A DNA stretch of 64,000 bases from Streptomyces geranii (lineage in GTDB: Bacteria; Actinomycetota; Actinomycetes; Streptomycetales; Streptomycetaceae), in the NCBI RefSeq assembly GCF_002954775.1, contig NZ_PJME01000007.1, positions 62,001-126,000 of the forward strand, written 5' to 3'. Position 1 is the stretch's first letter. Every line of letters starts with the position of its first letter. Of the stretch, positions 1-6,377 are shown in pieces. The translations under genes were made by a program, and so were the position numbers. The notes under the pieces were generated by a model. That model made no database searches. It had not been told where the DNA came from and saw only the letters and a program-made list of their open reading frames with translations.

Positions 1-1076
1 TGCACGGCGAGCGTGGTCTTGCCGACCCCGGCCGTTCCGCCGATGGCGCTGATCACGACGGTGGCCGCCGCCCGCACTTCACTGCCACCGTTCCCGCTGC
101 CACCACGACCGGTGCCGTTGCTGTCGATCAGGGCGAGCAGCTGGTCCAGTTCGGCCCGGCGGCCCGCGAAGACGGGCAGGGCGGCGGGGAGTTGGGCGGG
201 CGCGAGGACACCGGTACGGCCGGCTTCCCCGGCACTCGTCTCCCGTACCGCACCCGTCTCCTCGCGTACCGCACCCGACTCCCGTACCGTGCGCGTCGTT
301 TCACCACCCAGGGCCGCATCCGCCGTCAACTGCCGCCGGGCGGCCCTCAGTTCGGCCCCCGGTTCGACACCGAGTTCGTCGGCGAGCCGGGCGGCCGTCG
401 AGCGGTACACCTCCCGAGCCTCGGCCCGGCGCCCCGCAGCGGCCAGGGCGAGGACGAGGCGGGCCTGGAGCCCCTCGTCGAAGGGGTAGCGCGCCGCGCA
501 GTCGGACAGCACCGGCAGCACCTGCCCCGCCGCACCGCAGCCGAGCCCCGTGTCCACGGCCTCCCGCACCGTGGCGGCGTACTCCAGATCGAGCCCGGCG
601 AACACCGGGTGCGCGGGAGCCTGCGCCGGGCATCCGGCGGCCGGGCCGTGCCACAGCGCGAGTGCCTCGGCGAACACCTCGACGGCCCGCTCAGGCTGCC
701 CGGAGCCGCACAAGTCCCTTGCTGCGGAGACGAGTTCGCGAAAGCGCAGCAGGTCCACCGAGCCGTCGGCCACCTTCAGCCGGTAGCCGTCGGCGCCGCG
801 CACCAGCCAGCTGCCCTCCGCACGGGCGGGCAGCTCGGGCTCCAACAGCCGCCGCAGCTCGCCGACATGGCGGTGCACCATGTTCGCGGCACGGGCGGGC
901 GGGTCCTGCGCCCACAGCGCGTCGACGATGTCCGCCAACGGAACCGGGGCCCCGGCCCGGGCCAGCAACAGCGCGAGCAGGGTACGGCGCAGTGGCGGCC
1001 CCGGCTCCACCTCGACCTCGTCCCGCCAGACCCTTACCGCCCCAAGTACCGCGAATCGCAACGCCATCGGCGCCAT
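1..1076 (-). CDS. AfsR/SARP-family transcriptional regulator, C-terminus cut by window edge
   Basis: Streptomyces antibiotic regulatory protein-type activator; the family usually binds direct repeats upstream of secondary-metabolism genes. About 358 residues are visible. An OmpR-like winged helix fills residues 1-95 (MALRFAVLGAVRVW opening, then PLRRTLLALLL and MVHRHVGELRRLLEP). A bacterial transcriptional activation domain follows to about residue 255 (LWHGPAAG, LVLALAAAGR, ADELGVEPGAELRA). A low-complexity linker leads to a Walker A motif, GGTAGVGKTTLAVH, at the very edge, so the full protein should carry an NB-ARC ATPase domain. The start is ATG at 1076 or 1067, in frame; I cannot separate them. 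Only the 5' part is in the window, so regulatory targets are unknown. The downstream glycosyltransferase may or may not be related. Confidence 0.85.
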   Translation of the reverse strand, partial: MAPMALRFAVLGAVRVWRDEVEVEPGPPLRRTLLALLLARAGAPVPLADIVDALWAQDPPARAANMVHRHVGELRRLLEPELPARAEGSWLVRGADGYRLKVADGSVDLLRFRELVSAARDLCGSGQPERAVEVFAEALALWHGPAAGCPAQAPAHPVFAGLDLEYAATVREAVDTGLGCGAAGQVLPVLSDCAARYPFDEGLQARLVLALAAAGRRAEAREVYRSTAARLADELGVEPGAELRAARRQLTADAALGGETTRTVRESGAVREETGAVRETSAGEAGRTGVLAPAQLPAALPVFAGRRAELDQLLALIDSNGTGRGGSGNGGSEVRAAATVVISAIGGTAGVGKTTLAV

Positions 1077-1304
1077 CCGCCCCTCCGCCTTCGCCCGCAC
1101 CCCCGAACCCCCGAACGGGTCCCGATGCTAGGCGCCAGCGGGGCCCGCTCGAACATGGAAGGACAATTCGGGCGTGGCGTAGTGGAGAGGCAGACGAGAG
1201 CGGACGAGGACGAAGAGGACAAGGAAAGAGAGAGCGGCGCTGCTCCAGCCCGGCCAAGCCCGGCCCGGCTCGGCCCGGCCCGGCCCAGTCCAGTCCGGTC
1301 CGCC
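1077..1304. repeat. Intergenic purine tract and CCCGG-rich repeats
   Basis: No gene is seen here. The stretch holds an almost pure purine run on the plus strand at about 1189-1235, followed at 1256-1290 by imperfect tandem copies of a CCCGG-type pentamer (cggcccggctcggcccgg). It separates the end of the glycosyltransferase gene from the start of the SARP gene, both on the minus strand. Confidence 0.5.
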
Positions 1305-2588
1305 CTACGCTCCGGAGACCACCTCGTCGATGACCTCCAGCGCGTCGTACCGGCCGAACTCCTCGCGCAGTTCGGCGGCGCGCGTACGGTGTCCCGGTTC
1401 CGCCAGGACGGTGTGTACGGCGTTGCGGATCGCCTCGGGCGACGGCGTCCCGGTGCGCAGGTCGATACCGGCGCCGCTCCACGCGACCCGCGCCGCGACC
1501 TCCGGCTTGTCCTCGCCCGCGCCGCCCACGACGAGCGGAACGCCGTGCCGCAGGGCGGTGTGCACGCCCCCGTACCCGCCGTTGGTGACCAACACGGAGG
1601 CGTGCGGCAGGAGTTCGTCATGGGAGACGTAGCCGCCGACGCGTACGTTCGACGGTACGGAGCCCAGTGCGGCGGGGCCGTCCGGGCGGCCCGTCACCGC
1701 CACGACCAGGACGTCCTCGTCGGCGAGCGCATCGATGGCGGGCCGGACCAGCTGGGTGAGGTCGTCGTTGGCGAACGAGCCCTGGGTGACCACGACGACC
1801 GGCCGGGTCTCCCGCTCCAGCTCCGCCCACCAGTCGGGCAGCGCCGCCGGCTGCTGCGGGGCGCCGGGCAGCGGTCCGGCGAACCGGAAGGTGGCCGGGG
1901 CGTCGCCGCGCGGGTACTCGAAGCCGGGGACGGTGAGCTGGAGGTAGTGGTCCGGCACGGTCACCATCGAGTCGAGGAAGAAACCGGGGAGTTCGGCGCC
2001 GCTCTCCCCGAAGTTCTCCTCCAGATGCCGCTGCGTGTCCGCGAACAGCTCCCGGACCTTCGCGTTCATCGCCCGGTGCTGGACCCGCGCCTGCTCCCCG
2101 GTCACCGGCGCCATCGCCAGACCGAGCGGCGGCGCGTCCTCACTGAGCAGCGTCGGCAGGGTGATCCCCACGCCGACCAGGGCCGGGCGCCGCTCGCGCG
2201 GGGCGGACAGCGCGAGGGCGGTGGCCCCGAAGAAGAGGGGTTCGCTGATGACGACGGACGCGGGGAAACGGGCCAACCGCGCGCTGAGCGCACGGTGCTG
2301 GGCCGCGGTCGGGTCGCCGAAGATGTACTTCATGTCGTACTCCAGCTGCGCCGGCCCCGCCGGTATCGCCGAACGCTCCGGGAAGTAGACGTCGAGCTTC
2401 CGGTCGTCGAAGTCCGCGGCCGACGGCAACGCCACATGACGGGCCCCCGCGTCCCGCACGGCACCGGCGAACCGCGACCCGGTCAGCACCTCGACCTCGT
2501 GCCCGCGCCGCACCAACTCGGCGACGATGGTGAGCAGGGGCTGCACATGACCGTGGAACGGCGTTGCGGCGGCGATGACTTGGGCCAT
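1305..2588 (-). CDS. MGT-family (macrolide-type) glycosyltransferase
   Basis: GT1/GT-B-fold glycosyltransferase of 427 residues that moves a sugar from a nucleotide-sugar onto a small hydrophobic acceptor. It resembles the macrolide-inactivating and natural-product families. The N-terminal half starts with AAATPFHGHVQPLLTIVAEL, the usual acceptor-domain opening with the catalytic His (PFHGH, about residue 12). The C-terminal half has VVVVTQGSFAN and the nucleotide-sugar loop SVLVTNGGYGGVHTALRHGVPLVVGG, followed by the conserved GxGE. The ATG at 2588 is preferred over an upstream in-frame start at 2681 because it has an AGGAG box nine bases upstream and begins right at the conserved domain. 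It is monocistronic, between corA and the SARP gene. The acceptor cannot be told from sequence. Confidence 0.88.
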   Translation of the reverse strand: MAQVIAAATPFHGHVQPLLTIVAELVRRGHEVEVLTGSRFAGAVRDAGARHVALPSAADFDDRKLDVYFPERSAIPAGPAQLEYDMKYIFGDPTAAQHRALSARLARFPASVVISEPLFFGATALALSAPRERRPALVGVGITLPTLLSEDAPPLGLAMAPVTGEQARVQHRAMNAKVRELFADTQRHLEENFGESGAELPGFFLDSMVTVPDHYLQLTVPGFEYPRGDAPATFRFAGPLPGAPQQPAALPDWWAELERETRPVVVVTQGSFANDDLTQLVRPAIDALADEDVLVVAVTGRPDGPAALGSVPSNVRVGGYVSHDELLPHASVLVTNGGYGGVHTALRHGVPLVVGGAGEDKPEVAARVAWSGAGIDLRTGTPSPEAIRNAVHTVLAEPGHRTRAAELREEFGRYDALEVIDEVVSGA

Positions 2589-2688
2589 GGAGGACTCCTG
2601 CGAGTGCGAGCGGGGTCGGCGTGATGCCGAGCCGATCGTAGGAGGGCGGTGTGCAGGAGTAGTGCCGCTCGGATGACTCACGAACAGC

Positions 2689-3852
2689 CTAGAGCCAGTC
2701 CCGCCGCTTGAAGATCAGATACAGACTGACGCAGACGACCCCCATGAGACCGATCGCGAAGGGATAGCCGAAGGTCCACCCCAGTTCGGGCATCTCCTCG
2801 AAGTTCATGCCGTAGATGGTCCCGACGAGCGTCGGCGCGAACAGGATCGCCGCCCAGGACGAGATTTTCTTGATCTCCTCGTTCTGCTCGAACCCCGCCT
2901 CCGCCAACGCCCGCATCTCCGCGTTCTGTTGCTGTGTCACCAGGGTGGAGTTCACCGTCAGGATGTCCGCCAGGGCCTGGCGGAAGCCGTCGACCCGTTC
3001 GCTGGTGTGGGTGACGTGGTCCGCCACGTCCCTCAGGTAGCGCTGGAGTTCCTCGTCCGTGCCGTACTTCGCGAAGCCCGCCATCAGGCTGTGCAGCATG
3101 CTCACCAGGGGGCGGGTCGCGCGCTGGAACTCGACCATCTCGCGGGAGAGTTCGTAGATGCGGCGGGAGACCTCCGGGTCGCCCCGGAAGACCTCCGTCT
3201 CGATCTCGTCGATGTCGTTCTGGACGCCCTCGACGACCGGCGCGTAACCGTCGACCACCGCGTCCAGGATCGCGTACAGCACCGCCTCCGGGCCCAGCCT
3301 CAGCAGCTCCGGGGTCTCCTCCATGCGGCGGCGTACGGCCGACAGGTCCGGGGCCGCGCCGTGGCGGACCGTGATCAGGAAGTCGGCGCCGACGAAGACG
3401 TGCAGCTCGCCGAAGTCGACCTCCTCGGCCGCGTCCAGATAGCGGGCGGCGCTCAGGACGACGAAGAGCGTGTCGCCGTAGCGCTCCAGTTTCGGGCGCT
3501 GGTGTGCCTCCATCGCGTCCTCGACGGCCAGCGGATGCAGGTCGAACTCGGCGGCCAGGGTGAGGAGTTCGGCCTCCGTGGGGCGGGCAAGGCCGATCCA
3601 TGCCATGCCGTCCGGCTGGTCGCGCAGTTCGCGGAAGGTCTCCGCGAGGGTGGTGGGCGTCGAGACGCGTACGCCGTCGTGGTAGAGGGCCGCGTGCACG
3701 ATGCTGTCCGCCGGTTCGGCCGGCGCCGGGGGCGGGGTGTCCGTCCGGGGCGCGGCGGGTTTCGCCGGTGGTGCGGCGGGCGGCGTCAGGGCGCGTCGCC
3801 AGGCCGGCTTCCGGCCGTTCTTCGAGGCTTGGCGGGCACGTCGCTCCGACAT
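2689..3852 (-). CDS. corA: CorA-family magnesium/cobalt transporter
   Basis: Inner-membrane divalent cation channel of 387 residues, normal for the family plus a proline/alanine-rich N-terminal tail (residues 1-50). The cytoplasmic alpha/beta domain is followed by a long stalk helix (residues 220-320) and two C-terminal transmembrane helices. The selectivity signature GMN is seen in TIYGMNFEEMPELGW between the helices, and the protein ends in the usual basic tail KRRDWL. The start codon has GGGAG about nine bases upstream. It is divergent from the AlkZ-like gene. A LexA-box-like sequence lies 28 bases upstream of its start, which is unusual for a magnesium channel and may serve the divergent gene or both. 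Confidence 0.93.
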   Translation of the reverse strand: MSERRARQASKNGRKPAWRRALTPPAAPPAKPAAPRTDTPPPAPAEPADSIVHAALYHDGVRVSTPTTLAETFRELRDQPDGMAWIGLARPTEAELLTLAAEFDLHPLAVEDAMEAHQRPKLERYGDTLFVVLSAARYLDAAEEVDFGELHVFVGADFLITVRHGAAPDLSAVRRRMEETPELLRLGPEAVLYAILDAVVDGYAPVVEGVQNDIDEIETEVFRGDPEVSRRIYELSREMVEFQRATRPLVSMLHSLMAGFAKYGTDEELQRYLRDVADHVTHTSERVDGFRQALADILTVNSTLVTQQQNAEMRALAEAGFEQNEEIKKISSWAAILFAPTLVGTIYGMNFEEMPELGWTFGYPFAIGLMGVVCVSLYLIFKRRDWL

Positions 3853-3879
3853 CGCGGCTGGCTCCCGTCTCGACGGTGC

Positions 3880-3895
3880 TCGAACATGTGTTCAG
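3880..3895. promoter_or_regulatory. LexA (SOS) box-like sequence
   Basis: TCGAACATGTGTTCAG matches the actinobacterial SOS box TCGAAC-N4-GTTCGA at 14 of 16 positions when N positions count as matches; both GAAC/GTTC cores are intact. It lies in the divergent corA/AlkZ-like promoter region. The assignment is inferred from pattern only. Confidence 0.45.
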
Positions 3896-3964
3896 GTACG
3901 GCTGAGTGGATCACGGAGCAGGATATACGGGTCAAATGACATGGGTCTTGGGTGGGTGACGAAT

Positions 3965-3983
3965 GCGGACAGTAGCTGTCCGC
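3965..3983. promoter_or_regulatory. Perfect 8-bp inverted repeat over the -35 region of the AlkZ-like gene
   Basis: GCGGACAGTAGCTGTCCGC is a perfect palindrome with 8-bp arms and a 3-bp spacer. It sits where the -35 element of the downstream promoter would be (the -10 is at 3993-3998), so it is a likely operator. Its right half, ctgtccgca, followed by eight bases and TAgcgT, also has the layout of the LexA-independent (PafBC-type) damage promoter, although only 5 of 9 upstream bases match. Confidence 0.5.
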
Positions 3984-3992
3984 AAGTAGGGC

Positions 3993-3998
3993 TAGCGT
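3993..3998 (+). promoter_or_regulatory. -10 box of a leaderless promoter
   Basis: TAGCGT fits the TAnnnT -10 consensus and is followed by exactly seven bases and ATG at 4006. Transcription should therefore start at or next to the start codon. No ribosome binding site precedes the ATG, which supports a leaderless mRNA and decides the start. Confidence 0.6.
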
Positions 3999-4005
3999 GC
4001 GCAAC

Positions 4006-5181
4006 ATGACGAAGACGACCTCGGCAACCGGCACCAGCACCGGCACCACGGCGAGGCCCACGGCGGCCCCGGCTCCCGTCCTCGGCCCCCGCGCCCTCAA
4101 CCGTGCCACCCTCGCCCGGCAGCTGCTCCTCACCCGGTCGCCGATCTCCGCCGAGGACGCCCTCACGCACCTCCTCGGTCTCCAGGCGCAGAACGTGAAG
4201 CCCCCGTACTACGCGCTCGCCGCCCGTCTCGACGGCTTCGGTCCCGAGGACCTCTCCCGGCTCATGGCGGACCGCGAGGCAGTCCGCATCGTCACCATGC
4301 GCTCGACCATCCACACCCACACCGCCGCCGACTGCCTCACCCTGCGACCGCTCGTCCAGCCCGCCCGCGACCGCGAACTCACCTACTTCCGCAAGGGACT
4401 TGAGGGCGTCGACCTCGACCGCCTCACCACCCTCGCCCGTGAACTCGTCGAGCAGGAGCCGCGCACGATGAAGCAGCTGCGTGAGGCCCTCCTCGTCGAG
4501 TGGCCGGACGCCGACCCGCAGTCCCTGTCCGTCGCCGCCCGCTGCCGTCTTCCCCTCGTCCAGGTCACCCCGCGCGGCCTGTGGGGTCACAGCGGCCAGG
4601 TCGCCCTCACCACCGCCGAGCACTGGCTCGGCCGCCCGGCCGAACCGGACCCAGAACCGGACGCCGAACCGGCATCGGTGCTGGACGAGACCGTCCTGCG
4701 CTACCTCGCCGCCTTCGGCCCCGCCTCCGTCAAGGACATGCAGACCTGGGCCGGTCTGACCAGGCTGCGCGACGCCTTCGAACGCCTCCGCCCCCGCCTG
4801 CTCACCTTCCGGGACGAGCGCGGCACCGAACTCTTCGACCTCCCCGACGCTCCCCGCCCCGACCCGGAAACCCCCGCCCCGCCGCGCTTCCTGCCCGAGT
4901 TCGACAACCTGCTCCTCTCGCACGCCGACCGCGGCCGACTCGTACCCGCCGACCTCAAGGGCCGTACCTGGACGGGCAATCAGGCCCACTGCGTCCTGCT
5001 CGTCGACGGCGTCGTCGCGGGCCTGTGGCGGCTGGCCGACGGCACGCTCACGGTGGAGCCCTTCGGCAGCCTCACAAAGGGTGTGCGGACGGCGGTAGTT
5101 GAGGAAGGCGAACGGATGCTCGGGACGCTGCACGCGGGGACGGCGTACGACATCCGGTTCGGCACCGTCGTACGAGGATGA
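4006..5181 (+). CDS. Winged-helix DNA glycosylase of the AlkZ/YcaQ (HTH_42) family
   Basis: Protein of 391 residues with the tandem winged-helix architecture of AlkZ-like glycosylases, which excise bulky N-alkylpurines and unhook interstrand crosslinks. The catalytic QxQ motif is visible in LLGLQAQNVKPPYYAL (Q60 and Q62); E. coli YcaQ has QxD instead, so this one is nearer the Streptomyces AlkZ type. Other family blocks are VRIVTMRSTIHTHTAADC and the C-terminal LLLSHADRGRL and GNQAHCVLLVDG. The first 28 residues are a Thr/Ala/Pro-rich disordered tail. The start is set by the leaderless promoter rather than the GTG at 3997. It is divergent from corA, with SOS-like signals between. It may be general repair or self-resistance; no biosynthetic cluster is obvious beside it. 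Confidence 0.82.
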   Translation: MTKTTSATGTSTGTTARPTAAPAPVLGPRALNRATLARQLLLTRSPISAEDALTHLLGLQAQNVKPPYYALAARLDGFGPEDLSRLMADREAVRIVTMRSTIHTHTAADCLTLRPLVQPARDRELTYFRKGLEGVDLDRLTTLARELVEQEPRTMKQLREALLVEWPDADPQSLSVAARCRLPLVQVTPRGLWGHSGQVALTTAEHWLGRPAEPDPEPDAEPASVLDETVLRYLAAFGPASVKDMQTWAGLTRLRDAFERLRPRLLTFRDERGTELFDLPDAPRPDPETPAPPRFLPEFDNLLLSHADRGRLVPADLKGRTWTGNQAHCVLLVDGVVAGLWRLADGTLTVEPFGSLTKGVRTAVVEEGERMLGTLHAGTAYDIRFGTVVRG

Positions 5182-5219
5182 AGGCGATCCGCCGCACAAA
5201 GTGAATCGAAAACGTGGAT

Positions 5220-5263
5220 AGGGGGCGCTGCGGACCGCTCGTGGCCGGTCCGCAACGCCCCCT
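5220..5263. terminator. Bidirectional hairpin terminator
   Basis: An 18-bp stem with one mismatch and an 8-base loop lies 38 bases after the AlkZ-like stop and 64 bases beyond the protease stop on the other strand. It can terminate both convergent genes. Confidence 0.75.
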
Positions 5264-5327
5264 GGCATTCGCCTGAGGGGTACTCAGGTGACTGTGGTGG
5301 CTATACCACTCGGGGTATCTCCGCCGG

Positions 5328-6119
5328 TTACGACGCGACCTGCGTCGCGACCAGGCTGGAGAAGGTGGTCAGCCGGGTGTAGACCCCGGGGTAGCCGGCC
5401 GCAGCGCAGCCCTCGCCCCAGGAAGTGATGCCTGCCAGGACGCCGCCGATCATCAGCGGGCCGCCGCTGTCGCCCTGGCAGGTGTCGACGCCACCGGCCG
5501 TGTAGCCGGCGCAGACCATGTCGCTCGCGATGTAGCTGGAACCGTACGAGCTGGTGCAGCTGGCGTTGGAGACGGTCGGGACCGTCGCCGTGCGCAGCTG
5601 GTTGGAGGAGCTGCCGTTGGAGGAGGTGGTGCCCCAGCCGATGATGCGGGCCGTGGTGCCGGCCGCGTACACGCCGGTCTGGGACGAGGTGACGTACGAC
5701 GCCGCGGTGTACGGCATCGAGGTGGCCAGCGTCAGCACGGCCACGTCGTCGCCCTCGGTGGCGTCCACGTAGCTCGGGTGGATCCAGATCTTGGTGACCC
5801 GGCTGACGGTGCCGTTGGTGCCGTTGCGGTAGGTACGGCCGCCGACGACTCTCACGCTGCTCGTGGTCTCGTCGACCATACAGTGGGCCGCGGTCACGAC
5901 CTTGGTGGCCGATACGAGGGTGCCGCCGCAGAACTGGTTCTGCGAGGCGTCCGTGATCTGCATGACGTAGGGGTACGTCGCGGCGGTGGTCGTGGTGCCG
6001 CCCACGATGGGCTGGGGAGCGGCGGTGGCGCCGGGAGCGGCGATCAGCGCGGTCGCTGCGGCTGCGGCGACGGCCGTCAGGACGGCGGCGGCCTTCTTGG
6101 CACGGGCGAGCCCGAACAT
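5328..6119 (-). CDS. Secreted trypsin-like serine protease (S1A)
   Basis: Exported endopeptidase of 263 residues, close to Streptomyces griseus-type trypsin. A signal peptide (basic RAKK, hydrophobic core, AxA region near residue 33) and a short propeptide precede the mature start IVGGTTT at about residue 38. The catalytic triad is H79 (TAAHC), D125 (GDDVAVL) and S218 (CQGDSGGP). D212, six residues before the serine, predicts cleavage after Arg/Lys. The cysteines that form the usual disulfides are present (C64/C80, C188/C203, C214/C238). The next gene upstream on the same strand, the large LuxR regulator, ends 258 bases before the start, and a CCCCCTAGGGGG palindrome lies in that gap. Confidence 0.95.
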   Translation of the reverse strand: MFGLARAKKAAAVLTAVAAAAATALIAAPGATAAPQPIVGGTTTTAATYPYVMQITDASQNQFCGGTLVSATKVVTAAHCMVDETTSSVRVVGGRTYRNGTNGTVSRVTKIWIHPSYVDATEGDDVAVLTLATSMPYTAASYVTSSQTGVYAAGTTARIIGWGTTSSNGSSSNQLRTATVPTVSNASCTSSYGSSYIASDMVCAGYTAGGVDTCQGDSGGPLMIGGVLAGITSWGEGCAAAGYPGVYTRLTTFSSLVATQVAS

Positions 6120-6261
6120 GGGTTCTCCTCTTGGGGAATTGCCGGTGGGGGGACGCGCGGGTGTGGGGGTGGTTCACGGGGCGGCGGTGCTGCCCCGTGT
6201 GCCCGGCGTTGCGGCACAACCACAAGGTAGGAGCCGGATAAGGGCCCTCCCAATGAGGGAA

Positions 6262-6273
6262 CCCCCTAGGGGG
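6262..6273. promoter_or_regulatory. CCCCCTAGGGGG palindrome upstream of the protease gene
   Basis: A perfect 12-bp palindrome lies 143 bases upstream of the protease start, in the 258-bp gap (6120-6377) after the LuxR regulator. It resembles the ACCCCCG-tt-CGGGGGT palindrome next to the second LuxR gene. The function is unproven; it could bind a regulator of the protease. Confidence 0.3.
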
Positions 6274-6377
6274 AGTTGGGGAGGGAAAACCCTCGGTCGT
6301 ACGGGGTCGACGGCGCGGTACGGTGAGAGCGCAACGATGGATTCCGCGCAGGAGCGGGCGTACCCGGTATGCGTGCC

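Noticed and set aside
192..2624. An 810-residue plus-strand open frame over the SARP and glycosyltransferase genes
   Set aside because: It is Arg/Gly/Pro-rich antisense shadow of two clear minus-strand genes with proper motifs; no domain is recognisable.
3892..5268. A 458-residue minus-strand frame over the AlkZ-like gene
   Set aside because: Antisense of a gene with clear family motifs; no ribosome binding site and shadow-type composition.
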